NCBI GenBank assembly: GCA_020744225.1
Contig: JAGMWG010000007.1
Location: 620,001-684,000 of the forward strand
From: Paraphoma chrysanthemicola
Lineage: Eukaryota > Ascomycota > Dothideomycetes > Pleosporales > Phaeosphaeriaceae
Reading direction: 5' to 3'
Length of the DNA stretch: 64,000 bases
Shown: piece after piece, positions 20,501 to 33,258 of the stretch
Layout: each line of letters starts with the position of its first letter
How positions within the stretch are numbered: the first letter of the stretch is position 1
Notes under the pieces: generated by a model
What the model saw: the letters and a program-made list of their open reading frames with translations, nothing else
Told to the model about the DNA's origin: nothing
Database searches by the model: none
Program-made: the position numbers and the translations under genes

Positions 20501-22818
20501 CATCGGGGCAGCGACTGGTCCTTGTCGCTCACGTTTGCGCTTGTTGTCGCGATTGGCGGTTGGCGTAGGCGCAAAGTTGCCCATGGGTGGCAGTCGAGAA
20601 GTGGTGTCCGCGCGAGGCGTCTGCTGGTTGCTCGGTGTCTGGCCATAGCCGACGTCGCCGCGAACGCTGGTCAACATGACTGCGTCCTCTGCGTGCCTCG
20701 CAGCAGCTTGTTGTGCCCGGTGTTGTGCCGCCGACTCTGGTAGGAATTGCTTGAAGTCCTCCAGAAGGTCTGGAGCGGCGCCGAAAAGGGTCGTCACTTG
20801 CGCGTATACGTCTTGGATGGGTTTCGACTCGCGCTGGTAAGTCTGGAGTATCTCCAGGAACTGTTTGTAGATATCGGGCTGGGAAGCGAAACGGTTCTAG
20901 CGACATGTCAGTGAACGCGATGGTGACTGCAGATTTGCGTCTCTTACCTTGATCTTGTTCACGTAGCTTATAGCGTGGTTGAATTCCACGGGACCGCGTT
21001 TCTCGGCACCAACACCAAGTTGTGCACCAGGAGCAGCTCCGTTGAGCGCCTGACCCATCGCTGGAGTAGCATTGCCCATGTTTGGCGAAAGAATCGTGCG
21101 ACCAGCCGCAGCCGACACTGCGTTCTGGAGTTGGGATACGCCTCGCTGCTCTTGCTGATGGGCAAGCGCAGCAGCCGTACCCGCTGCATCGGGATGTGCA
21201 CGCTGAGCTTCTGGCGACAGTGGCGCGGGGCCTTGCTGGCCTTGTGGACCGTACAGCGACTGTCCCATGGGGCGGTTGTTTGGCGAGAACATGCTCTCTT
21301 GTGCCTCGGCTCCTTGCGGTCGTCCCTGTTGTGGCCACGGCCTTCCTTGTGCTGTCTCGTAATATGTGCCCTCTTGGTGCGGCGCGGCGTTGCCGTTGAC
21401 TGCGTTGCTTCGTGGCGGGGAAAGAGGTCGGGCTTGAGGCATGGTGGAGACCATTGTTCCCATAGGCGTCGTCACTCTGATAGCATTCGGGTCGCCGTTC
21501 GTGCCGCACTCGATCTTGTAGCCCGGTGGCAGAAATGTGTTGAAGCCTTGGATGAGGTTGGGGTTGCCCGCGAACAAAGTGGATACGCGCTCAATCACGC
21601 CTGGGGTGTCGATAGCGCCACTCTTGAAATCTTTCATGATATCGAGGAATCGATTATACACGTCGGGATGATCGGCGAATTGCACTTTCACTTGGTCGAG
21701 GTAGCTTAGAGCATCCTGGAAAAGTTAGCGCGACCCACGATCCGGAATTGCAGGGACTCACATTTAAGATCGGCTGCTGGCCCTGGCCCATGCCCATGGC
21801 GCCCGGAGGGCCATTGAACGGCATCAACATTTGTGGCTGAGGAGGCGCCTGCACTGCATGTTGCATGCGAGGGGTGGTCTGGTCATGCTGGGCAGGTGCG
21901 TTGCCATACATGGGACCAGCCGCTGGCGCATTGCTCATCGGCGCACCGAGCTGGTTTGAGCCACCCAGAGGCCCCGCCTGTCCAAGCAAGCCATTGGGAC
22001 CATGAATTGTGCGCGTAGAGGGAGCGACTGCGACCGGCTGGTGAATCTGCATTGGACCAGAATGCGCCTGATGAGCTGCTTGCTCGCGTTGTTGTCGCTC
22101 GTGGAGCTCTCTGTCAAGCTGCTCCGCCTCGCGCTTGATGTTCTCTTCTTGCTGAGCAGCAGCCTGCTGGAGCAAATGCGACTTGAGGATATCGCGCTCT
22201 CGTTCCGCGTTGGCCTGTTCCGATGACGCCATGTGGCCCTGTTGCTGCTGGAGCGTTTGCGATATACCGGGCAACGAATACGGTGGTCCTTGAGGGCCCT
22301 GATGGCTTTGCGCGCCGGGTCCCGCCTCCGAAGACGGCGGTCTTTGCGCAGACTGATGGGGCGACGAGTGTGGTGGTTGTGCTGTCAGACCTGGCAGCGA
22401 AGGCAGGTTCTGGTTATGCGCGGACGCGGCGTTTGACGAGTAGAATGAAGGTCCTGTCACATAATCAGCCATGGCAACAAACGTCTACTCCACACGTGCG
22501 ACTTACCAGATGGTGGCGGCAGAGCCGGTCCTGGGCCTTGCGCGGACGACGCATGAGGTGGAGGCTGCTGGTTCGCATTGTTCGATCTGTACAAGGGCTT
22601 TTCGTCAGCTTCTAACCAATCAAACAGTGGTGTGAAGAGCAGTCTAGCAGTCTCCTCGTCCATGACGACAATCACTGAGTAGCAGAAGGAATAACTACGC
22701 ACCCAAAGAGACCGGGCAATCGCGGGCCCTGGCCCTGGTTCTGTTCTGTTTGCTGCTGACTTGGCCCAGACACTCCCGCCTGTGACGGCGGCCACCCGTC
22801 GCGATGTCCTGGATTCAT
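17592..22818 (-). CDS. sin3: SIN3 transcriptional corepressor
   Basis: Seven exons keep phase from ATG 22818 to the stop at 17592: 22818-22703, 22586-22507, 22453-21762, 21715-20948, 20896-20429, 20288-18207, 18155-17592, about 1589 aa. SIN3 scaffolds the Rpd3-type histone deacetylase complex in the nucleus. The N-terminus is Gln/Pro-rich. PAH1 (DALSYLDQVKVQFADHPDVY) starts at about residue 297, PAH2 (NRFASQPDIYKQFLEIL) spans roughly 541-607, PAH3 (DELAFFDRVKKFIGNKNTMN) roughly 748-809. The HDAC-interaction region (LGPSYRLLPKRERERVCSGR, then NDEWASHPTWASEDSG) lies at about 834-935, and the Sin3 C-terminal domain follows. The introns before exons 4 and 5 fall inside PAH1 and PAH2. The 140-nt intron before exon 6 is longer than its neighbours. 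The length agrees with fungal orthologues. Confidence 0.97.
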
Positions 22819-23726
22819 CTCGGCTTTACACGATTCGTCGGCTTTAAGGAAGCCTGCAGGAGGGTAATGAAGTCGCGTTCGCAGTCGTGAAGGCGTGTCA
22901 CGGCCTCTTGAAGCTCATGGAGAGCTTACGACGTCGTTTGAGGGACTGCGCGAGGCGTGAGGCGATTCGGTGCAGGCGCTGGCTGTGTAGCCGCGATCAG
23001 GAGGAGAGCACAAGCTCAACCTGGTGATGTTGTCGACTTTGCGCAGGAGCAACACTAAAAGAACGGAAGAAAACCCGTCAGGACTATGCGTCCAGCTGAC
23101 GCGACTCCAGTGAAGCTGTGGGAAGGTGGGAATGGTGGTGGGCAGTGATGGCAGACAGCTGGAGCCAACGTCGAATGCATCCTCAGGGTTCGCGACCGGG
23201 GCGGCGCGGCGATGGGTTGTTCCTGCCGAAGTGGGTCTGTGCCTTCCTTCAACAGCGAGAAGCGCGTCATCCACCCAGCCGACGCTCGGCTTCTGCAGGG
23301 CTGCTAGCCTCACACCACTTCAGACACCTGGCAGAGGTCAACACAGCAACAACCGCCAGTAATACGAAAAATCCTAGCCATCATTCTCTGTTCTGTAGTA
23401 TTTACGATTGACTGCAATATACAATACGTCTTTCGAGTCACGCATCGTGATAGGCCGTCCCCATTCCTTCATATGCATCATGTGCACCATGTCTCAGCAT
23501 CAACCATATTACACCCAAACCAGCATCTTGGCATCACGCGACTCTCAAAACCATCCATATCAGCATTGCAAGTAGAATAGCACATTATTTCGTGCTCTGT
23601 CATATTCATCATGAGAAAATACACTCGGCCCATCTGGGCATGCCATGCCGCCAAAACGCCCAAATAAAACGCCGTCGCTAGCGCCAATAATGCGCGCGCT
23701 CACAATACATATATGCCTCCTGACTT
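22819..23726. other. SIN3 upstream region, no gene seen
   Basis: 908 bp between the SIN3 start codon and the 3' end of the GH3 gene, both on the minus strand. It presumably contains the SIN3 promoter and the GH3 terminator. Short GC-rich ORFs on both strands lack any recognisable domain. Confidence 0.5.
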
Positions 23727-26700
23727 TTAGAAAATCCACTGGAACGACTCCTTGACCTCGAAGCTGAGTTTGCTCCTGCGAGAAATGTTAGTATGTTGTA
23801 GTGGCAGTGTGTTTTTGGGATTGAGCATACCTGATGTCTGCGCTGCTGGCGCCAATCAATACCTCGAATGCGCCCTCTTCTGCGATCCAGGCACCGTTTT
23901 GACCCAAATTGGTATCAAAGTATCCGACAGAGTGCTTGTTGAGCTTCAATGTGACGTTCTTCGTCTCGCCAGGCAGCAGGAACACCTTGCCGAAAGCTTG
24001 CAATTCCTTCTCAGGGCGTGGAAGTGTTGACTTGATGTCCTTGATGTACGCTTGCACAATCTCGTGCGCAGCTACTGAACCGGTGTTGGTAACCGGCACT
24101 GTCACTGTGATATTGTCAAACTCGGACAAGACGGTGTGGTCGGCTGTGGGTGTTCCATATTCGAAACTGGTGTAGGTCAAACCGTGGCCGAAGGGGAACA
24201 AGGGAGCAATCTTGGAGCGCTCGTAGTGCCTGTAGCCGACGTAGATACCCTCGCCGTACACGGTCTTGAGGTTCTCGCCTGGCCAGTTGTGGTACGCTGG
24301 GTTGTCCTCGATTCGGACCGGGAAGGTGGTTGGCAGTTTTCCACTTGGGCTGGCGTTGCCGAATAGCACGTCCGCAAGGGCATTGCCAGCTTCTTGACCT
24401 TGGTACCAAGCTTGCAATATCGCAGGAGCCCTGTTCACCCACGGCATCGAGATCGGTGTTCCAGACTGGTTGACAACTACTGTGCGCGGGTTTGCTGCCA
24501 ATACAGCCTCAATCAGGCGATCTTGGGATCCGTTCTTTGGCAAATCCATGGTCTGCCTGTCGTAACCTTCTGACTCCCACTCAGCATCGAGACCGACAAC
24601 GAGGACAGCGACATCTGCGTTCTTCGCCACATCAACAGCTTCTTGGACGCGGTCGATCTTGTCCTCCTCTTGGTACCCAATGCGGCAACCTCCATAATCG
24701 TACCGGCGACCGATAACGGAAACCTTCGATGCTGGTCGGACCTCGCTCGTGCTCTCAATCAGAATCTCCACTGGCTTGCCCTCCTCTAATTGAATCGACT
24801 TGAGCACATCCTCTGACGCAGAGAACATAGCCTCGCCCTCCTCAGTCCAGTCCCAGTTGTCGATGAACAGCTCGCCGTTGATGAACATTCGTCCGGGTCC
24901 TACTGACGCGAAGCTGAAGCTGTGGTTGCCCGTTGACTTTGGTGTGAGTGTAGTCTTAACCTTAAACGAGAAGTCTGGTAGCAGCTCCATAGGTGCGGAA
25001 TCCCAGAGCCAGAGATCTGTGCTGACCTTGTGCTGAACAACCGCGGGCTCGCCCTTGAACCTGTCGCCACGGTAGTACTCCAACCGTACACCAGTCTCGC
25101 CGTTCTCGGTCTTGCAGTAGGGCGATGCAAGTGGTAGCCACTTGGCGTTGTCACAGCCTTGAGCGAATGTGACCTCGCCATTGAATCGGTTTTGAACTCC
25201 GTCCCAAGGTGTAGTCTTATAGTAGGGGTTCAATCCTGCACTTCCACCGCCGCTTGCAATCGATCGCTTAACGTTTGGTCCGATCATGGCAATCTTCTTC
25301 GCGTTCTTGATGGGTAGCACGTTGCCCTCGTTCTTCAGCAGCGTCAGTCCCTCGATACCAGCCTGCAGAATCAAGTTGCGTGTCTCGACATTGTCAATCG
25401 ATTGCTCCGGTTCTTCCGGCGTCATGTTGCCCAGTCCCTTGACGCGATCAACAAGGTAGAGGACACGGGCCGCAGCATCCTCGATGTCTTTCGGGTCAAG
25501 TTCGCCATTCTCGATGCACTCCCTCACTTGGTCGACTTTACGCCACTTTGATGGTCCGGGCATTTCTACATCGACACCAGATTTCAGCGATGGCGCAGTG
25601 GCGTAGGTGCCAGTCCAGTCTGAGATGATCGTGCCGTCCCATTTCCACTCTCCACGAAGGATTTCCTTGATGGTGTGTTCGTACTCATCAGCGTGCTTGC
25701 CGTTGATCATGTTGTATGCACTCATCAGCGCCCATGGTGACGCTTCCCTAACCGTAATCTCGAACGGCTTAAGATAGATTTCACGTAGCGGTCGCTCTGC
25801 AATGATGGCATCGTATGCCTGTCGTTCAGTCTCTTGTTCGTTGCCCACGAAATGTTTGATCGTGGCAGCAACGCCCTTGCTTTGGAGTCCACGGACATAG
25901 GAGGCGGCCAGCTTTCCAGTCAGGAAGGGGTCCTCGGAGTATGATTCAAAGTTACGTCCGCCAAGAGGCGAGCGGTGCATGCACACTGTGGGTGCAAGAA
26001 GCACATTGGCGCCACGTGCCTTTGACTCTTCTCCTAGGTGCCGGCCGATCTCTTCCATCATGTCCACGTTCCACGTGGACGCCATGGAGATACCGCAAGG
26101 GAACAAGGCAGCCTGGTCGGATTAGCTTGTCCCGAATACCGTGCCAAGACGGATGACTTACGGGTGTGCCGTTAGTGAAGAACTCTCCTCGAGCGCCATT
26201 GGGCCCGTCTGACGTCTTGATTGAGGGAATGCCCTTTTCCGGAATAGCTTTCGTCCGCCAAAAGTCTGCTCCTGCGAGCAGGGAGATCTGCAAGGGTCAG
26301 CCAACCGAGCTCAGTGCCGTTATCCAGGTCATCCGGATAGATTAAAATAGTCATGCGGCAAGACCAAGCAAATTGCGGTGCTAGATGGCAAAAATAGCCA
26401 GCTTTGCAGAACGTCGACTTTCTTGTCGTTCAAGTAATGAGTTTCAGCGAACAAGACTTCCGGAGCAAATCACGCTCTCCTGGAACGCGGTTGTGATGGA
26501 ATACAGGTAAAGTCAAAAAGTTGTCCATGGTGTGCCGCAATTCGTGCAGTCAAGCTTTCGGCTAAAAGACATGAAACTTCACGTACCTGTTCCTCCAAGG
26601 TCAACTTGGCAGCGAGCTCTCTCGCCCTGTCGGTCGGTTGCTCCAAGGAGAAGATCTTCTTGCCTGCCATGACGTCCTCTTCTGTCGGCGACTGCTGGTC

Positions 26701-26835
26701 TGGTGTTGTAGCAGGTGTGAGGGAAGGAGTGTCAAACGGCACGGGCTGGACCTGGATAGCCGCCTGCTTTAAATCGATGTGTTTGATTTCTCCTTCCGCG
26801 GGGGGGCTGACAGTTCCCAGGCTGATAGTGGCCAT
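23727..26835 (-). CDS. Intracellular-type GH3 beta-glucosidase with PA14 insert
   Basis: Four exons (26835-26587, 26287-26162, 26112-23831, 23775-23727) keep phase and give about 901 aa. It hydrolyses terminal beta-glucosides. The GH3 N-domain carries LLAGADFW, SDGPNGARG, APTVCMHRSPLGGRNFES and KHFVGNEQE; the catalytic nucleophile is the Asp of TIISDWTGTY (about 290). A PA14-type insert follows LEYYRGDRFKGEP (roughly 460-610), as in the cytosolic/BglK-like branch. The fibronectin-III-like end has SSADIR then SKLSFEVKESFQW, recovered by splicing the last short exon. There is no signal peptide: the N-terminus is MATISLGTVSPPAEGE. Intron 1 is 299 nt, several times longer than others in the window. 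Confidence 0.94.
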
Positions 26836-28494
26836 TGCAAAAAATCCAATATGAATTGATGTGTCCTCAGGACTTCGGAGATTCTGCACGAACAGCCGCA
26901 CTTGTCGCCACTGCAGCCGGTGCTTGTAAGTGGAACGTCGAATCTAAAGACGGATTTGCGGTGAGGGGGAGGAAGGGAAAACGAAGGTCGAAGCAGCGAT
27001 CTCAAGAGCTGGCCGAGCAATTGAAGTAGATTGTCATCTTTTAGTACTCGCGCAACGTTGGAATGCGACTATCAATCGACGCATAGGCCATCGGAGCGTG
27101 GGCCCAGCGGACACGACTGAATATGCGCATGTATTGGGAACAAGCCTTGTACCTAGCGACGGCTCGCAGGCATCACTTAGATCTGCACCTGGTTGCCATT
27201 GGCCGGCGGAACGGGAATGAGCCGAAGTTAACGCGAGCCCGCTTCGAAGTCTTGTTGAAAGAGGCTCTTTAGTTGATCCAATCTAGATCACGTCTTTTGG
27301 GGCTTGTCTGTGGCGAATTATCAGGGTACATTGCGAGGATTGTGCTTCTCTATGCAGCCATGTTCAGCATTTTGGTTGGTTCCAGGTAGAATAAGCCTAG
27401 ATCTGCCGCGCTGGAGCAGCATCAAAGAGATGGGCGTACGCGCTTTGGGCCAGTCGTGCAGGCCTCGCGGCAATACCATCCTCCACTATGGTAAGCAGCA
27501 ACGCCTCTGATTCGACGCCACGGGCCCTGGAAGCCGGTAACAGCGGTCCTAGACTGCGAGGCGGGGTCGTCAGTTGGTGGAAAAAGTTGTAAGAGGTTGT
27601 GGTTCGTCGGGCCTGGCGGCGTTGGCGTCCGGACATCCATGGATGACGGGCCGTTATTTCCGCTAAAACTCCCGCGCCGCAGAAGTCTGTCACGTTGACA
27701 AGCCTCCGCTCCTGTGCATCGGCCCGCCAAGCGGCTCTGAGAAGACGCATCTATCAAGATCGAACCCGGGCGAAACCCTCCGCATCCTCCCCAGGATGTG
27801 CATGAAGTGTGCGTCTGCGTAGTCCAGACTCCTAAGCTCCAATTCACACCAACACCAACCTAAACCGACAATCACATGTCAACATCCTGATCGCAATACA
27901 ACGTAGAGATGCGTAGATGATATGGTATCAAGGATGCTCGATAGCGGGTATACTAAAGTCGCTACCAACGCACCCTCTTCGTCACTCACGCCTTCCCATT
28001 TCTCCGACACGTTCCATTGATATTACCTCGTGATACATCTCAGTATCTTTCATTTCCATGTCGCGTGAGTCCTTCCGGAATATATTTGTGACTAGTGTCG
28101 ATATACTTGGGTTACCTGATGTACTTTGTGATATGAGCCTCGAGTCTGTGACCCCGCTCTGAAATGAGATTGTGATCACAGGTATCTCGGTACATGTATA
28201 TGGTACGACGTCGCTGCGATAAGAGATGAGTGACCTTGGGTGCATCGATAATGTCAATAGTCAGTATTGGGATCACAGAGGGCTTGTAGCAAAAAAATCT
28301 ATAATAACTTTGCAATCAATGATGAATCATCCCGAACAGGCGAACATGCTGTCACTGGTATCGGAAGCCACATACAGCCCAGAAGAGTTTACCTGCCAAT
28401 GTAACGGCACCAAGAAACCTTTTGACCGTCGAGGCCATGACTCCAAACAGATCAGTTCGTTTCAGTACTCTCGCTAACATCACGATGCTCGAAT
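26836..28494. other. Intergenic, no gene seen
   Basis: 1.66 kb between the GH3 start codon and the 3' end of the myosin gene. It presumably contains the GH3 promoter. The several 60-140-codon frames overlap on both strands and show no domain, splice pattern or family match. Confidence 0.5.
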
Positions 28495-31400
28495 CTACCA
28501 ATCATCGCCTCCCTTTTGCCTCCCCTGCATCGCCGCCTGTCTCTGTCGCAACGCCTCCGCTAGTCCACCAGCAATGCTACCGCTGCTATCCCTAGCGCCT
28601 CCGCTCTCAACCGAGCTTACTCCGCTACCGCTATAGCCGCTGTCTCTAGCAGAGTCTCCTGGGCTCGGAGCGGGCTTTCTCCCTACCGGACGTTTCGCGG
28701 GCGGAGCTGGAGGCTTGGCCTTGCCATTGACTGGGCGCGCTGGCGGAGCTGGGGGTGGAGGTGGAGGAGCGGGCTTGTTCTGTACTTCTTCGAGGTAGGC
28801 AGAAGGAGCCCATCCGGACGCTGACTTATCAAGGCGCGATGCGAGCCACCAACCTATTCGTATATCGTTAGTGACCTGTGATCTTGGCGGGCGAGCATGG
28901 GATGCCCAGACGCGTAAGTACTTACCGTTATTCTCCTTCTGGGTGACCAGGATGATCTCATCCTTCCTGATACTCAGCTCACCAGCCGATTGACCTGCAA
29001 AATCGTACAGGGCCTTGTACGTCGGCTCTTGCGGTGGAGCTGGAGGTGCTGCGGGCGGTCCTGGAGGAGGAGGCGGAGGAGGTACCCGTGACGTTGCTGA
29101 CGCGTTCCGTGCATGACCCGTGCCATTTGATAGTGCTGCAACTGGCTGAGGCACCGCCCTTGGCTGCTGCGCAACAGCAGGTATCGCGGCTGGTACTGGT
29201 CTCGGTTGCGCTGCTGCAGGAGTGGGTACGGGTCTCGGTTGCGCTGGACGACTTGCGAGCTTAGATGGTCCACCGCCTGGGCCACCGGGCCGCAAGAGTT
29301 TACCCTTCGTGATGGGTTTCGCAGCAATCTGTCGTCCTTTGGGCGTAGCCTTCGATACCGAGTTTGGTGGCTCTCCAGGACCAGTATGTATTGTGCCACT
29401 TTTGTATAGGTCGTCACGCGGCACTGCGGGATCTTTGATGACTTTCACATGTGCTGGTTTGCCAGGCTTCTTGTTGTATTCAACTCTGTAATCTGTAAGC
29501 TGCTTGCAAGGCACGATGCATAGTTGGAAACTTACGTATCACCAATCTTCAAGTTCAAAGAGCCCCGAAGGATGTTGGTGAGGTGAGTAAAGAACTCTGT
29601 CTTGAAGATGCAGTTGACGAGAGGATCTGGCTCTTGCGGTGAGCCTACTCCGATCGCGAACCAGTCGTCCTTGAGTGCAGAACAGCTGATGTACTTGATC
29701 GCACCAACAGGTATCGTCCTCTCGGCTTGGATTTGCACCTGTCGGTTCACAAGCACCTGCTTAACGAGGTAGACATTCCTCTTCGTTAGGACCAAGGTCC
29801 GAGGCTCCGGCTTACTTGAGCGTCCTAGCTTCGAAATAAGCACTTCTGCCCTACAAGAGAAAGGCACTTCCTCGCCACCCGAGATCCCGATGGCGTTCGC
29901 AATCACCTCACCGGGACCGCCCTTGTTGCCAATGCCAAGATAGTCACCCATGAATCGGCGATAGCCAACCAGACTGTATCTTCGCCTTTCCTTGCGACCT
30001 TGAAGAATCTTGTGACCTTGATCACGAAGTTGGATGAACTCTTTACCGCCATTGAGTCGTCGCCAAAATCGCTGTATACGTATTGCGCATTCACTTCGGT
30101 ACCGCAGGTAATTCCGCCAAGCACGCTGGATTCGAATTGCCATATTGTGCCAGTATCGGTCACGCATGGTTTCCAGTGCAAAAAGAGTTTCTGGCGTTTT
30201 GATGAAGACTTTGGTAACACCCATCTGGAATTCTTCCACTGGGATATTGGTATCTTTGAGAATTTGCTTGGCACCAGTCTCGTAATCGCCGGTCCAGGTG
30301 TACTCGCCAGCATACGAGCATTTAGGCGAAAGTAGGAAGAACCGTTCGACGAATTTATCGAAAGTCTGACGGGACGCGAAACCAGCTCTTCTAATACGAA
30401 CATTCTCCTGTAGACCGAGATACTTGATTTGATGCAGCACATTGGGCTCGTTATACTCTTTAGGAGACTTGTTCTCGTTTGGCTTGATGGTACGAATATA
30501 TGAGGGGCGAGCCTGCATGAGAGTGGTGACCAAGTCGTTTGCAGAAGCCTTGATCTTATCACCAGCGGTTGGTGGCCTCCTCCTGTTGTCTTGGTCGACT
30601 TGATTTGGGAAAAGCGTATGTATGAAGGGGTTGCCGCTGTTACCTAGAAGATTCAGCAAATCCTTCAACAGCTGATCCTTGTTCTTGTCAGTCATGCCGT
30701 CGATTGCATATGACACATCGCCAGCATAGTGCTTGATGACGAATTGGCCTTGACGAGGTTGGAAGTTGGGATTCGATGAGAGCGCATTCAATCGCTGAAC
30801 GAATGTCTGGTCGGCAGCAGTAGGGTCCGCATGGGCAGTGGCACACGCATCGTTGAGCGCGGCAAAGACACCAGGTGGCCGCTTTTCCTCGATCAATTCG
30901 CAAACGACCTTGTTGTCGAAATACTTGATTGGCGTCCATTTGATCTGTTCGCGCTCGTATTCCTCTTGCTCTGCTTTCAACGTAAGCTGGATGAAGATCT
31001 GCTGCAGCTTCTCGTTGACGTAATTGATGCACAATTGCTCGAAGCTATTACGCTCGAAGATCTCGAATCCGTAAATGTCCAAGATACCGATGGAATGTGC
31101 GGTTGCGCCCCGCGCCTTCAAGGAAACATTGACGCGCTCAACTATCCAGTCGAAAAGGTTGAAGTAGATGGCTTTCGAGAGTGCGTCACGAACAGCTCCC
31201 GCTTGTGCGCAGTTCAGAGGTACATCGTAGACTGATCCTCTTCGCCCGCCACGGCTTGTCTCCATTATGCGAATTGTGAGCGCTTTGTTGACGTGGGCTG
31301 ACTCTACTTCTAGCAGATATGCGACGAAATCGACAACTGATTGATCTGCGATTTCGGCGTTGCCTGAGTCGTCCTCTCGGAATGACACATTCCCCAGCCA

Positions 31401-32590
31401 CAGAATCGCCGCGAGCATGCGGAAGATGTTGTCTTGCTCTGCCTGCTGCAGACCAATGACTTTCATGGCGTTTATTGTGTCCTGGAACTCGGCATGATCG
31501 TCGATTCCTTGCACGTCGTAGCACTTCGAGCGGCTGGTGTAAAGATAGGACTGCGGTTGCTGTAGACCAAACAGTTCTGTCATCGTCAGCCTACGCGCAA
31601 ATGCATTCATTCACTCTCATCATACCTCGGTATTGTTGCGGTGCAGCTTTTGTGAACTGGTAGAAGATGTGGAAATTCCGCTCGTTCGTGATTTGGCCCA
31701 CAACTCTTGTCTTCTCTAGGAGATAGTTGTTGATGTTCGCTCCTACAGGCTCTCCTTGCGCGTTGAAGTGAATTTCGAGGTATTTGCCGAATCGCGAAGA
31801 ATTGTTGTTTCGCAGTGTCTTTGCGTTTCCAAACGACTCAAGCAAAGGGTTGGTTGCCAGCACCATGTCCTTGATCTCCTGAATTGAGGAATTGGTTCCA
31901 CCTGATACATTCGCGATGTACTGCATCAGTCGCTTCGCAGCTTCCGTCTTTCCGGCTCCGGACTCCCCTGAAATGATTACGCATTGGTTCTCCTTGTATG
32001 CATTCATGTTATAGTACGATGATTCGGCGATGGCGAAGACGTGGGGAGGGACCTGCTCTTGTCAGCTCCGAGACGCAATTCCAAGCTGTTTGCCGCACCT
32101 CCAATCTGTTCTTGCCCTTGTAGCCGTCGAGCACCTGGTCTGTGTATATGCCCACTGCCCACTGTTAGTCTCTCCCGCGCGTACACTCATTGTCCCACAT
32201 ACAGTCGCGGAAGGGATTCACCGACACCAGCACGTGTCCGATGTATGTCTAGACCTCCGTCAGTTGCTGTGCTCCGTCTATCTCGGCCAATCGGTGTGGC
32301 GCGGGGCTGGCGCTGGTGGTGGGACGCACGTAGATTTCGCCATTCTCGAATCGCTTCTTCAAGTTGTCGTTGATGGCCTCGTTGGAGATCTTGCTGATCA
32401 GCGTGAGATCTGATACTCCGACTTCCTTCTTCTTGGTGGTCTCGAAGACGGCCTTCTTTGCGAATTGGGACGGCGGTGCTCCCCCGCCCGTCTCCTTCTT
32501 GCGCCCTGCGCGCTTTGAGACCTGTACATGGCTTCAGTCAGTGTGCAGCTCCTCGGCCATGCGCATGCGACATTTTACCTTGGGTGCCAT
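28495..32590 (-). CDS. myoA: Class I myosin (actin motor, TH1-SH3-acidic tail)
   Basis: Eight exons keep phase: 32590-32579, 32521-32330, 32248-32203, 32154-32099, 32052-31626, 31576-29536, 29485-28926, 28853-28495, about 1230 aa. The motor domain has IYTYIGHVLVSVNPF, P-loop GESGAGKT (131-138), switch region NNNSSRFGKY and relay-type LDIYGFEIF. The TEDS-site serine, in GGRRGSVYDVP (about Ser359), matches the PAK-type phosphorylation context of fungal myosin I. IQ-like AIRIQRAWR and AIRIQRFWR, the TH1 domain, a Pro/Ala-rich TH2, an SH3 domain (YKALYDFAGQSAGELSIRKD) and a terminal acidic GDDW follow. It drives Arp2/3-linked actin patches and endocytosis at hyphal tips. Exon 1 is only 12 nt (MAPK). 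Confidence 0.97.
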
Positions 32591-33258
32591 GGCTGGTGCC
32601 CAACTGCTGGCTCAGGGTCGTGTGTCGAGCCCGGCGGATGCGGAAAGCGTGGGAGCTGCCAAATGCGAGGGCGCAGCTAGAGTGAATGCGGGCGGCGAGG
32701 GTGAAGGGGAGGATGGGTGGAGAGAAGTGTGGCCGCTCGTGGGTTGGCGTGTTGGTGTGTAAGATTGGCGGGCAGCGTTCCTAGGTAGATCTCCAGCGCA
32801 ACGCATGTCATACCCTGCAGCGGTCGGCCTTGTCGGAACTGCCCACCAGCCCCACGCGCCGTCGCACAGCCTCGCCTCTGACGCGCAAGCCGTTCGGGCT
32901 GGCTTATTCACTTTCTTCACGCAAACATTGCTTGGCTGTGAGCATTCGCCGCACATTACGTGTCGCTCAGTCACGCCTTAGGCACCCATAAGTGGCACTT
33001 GTAGCCATGCCCCAGTTCAGGCCTTCTTTGGAGACGGACAAACTTCAATTTCTCATTCGCCTGCAATTGCGCGGCTACCATATCCCAAACGCCCCTTCCC
33101 TCCAGTATGCAACCCGTCATAAATGAGTGTTCGAACGAAAGCGAACACCAAACTCAACAACATCGTCGTCAAGAAGAAGATACGCCTTGGAAATGCCGGT
33201 ACCGCTAGAAATAATCAAAACGCCGTCGCTTGCCGTGAAAACTTCGCAATGTCCAGAA
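32591..33258. other. Myosin upstream region, no gene seen
   Basis: 668 bp between the myosin I start and the polo-kinase stop, both on the minus strand. It presumably contains the myosin promoter. No other feature was recognised. Confidence 0.5.

Noticed and set aside
27397..27847. Overlapping minus-strand ORFs of 117-141 codons
   Set aside because: Two frames overlap each other, composition is Arg/Ala-rich as expected from GC-rich DNA, and no family block is visible.
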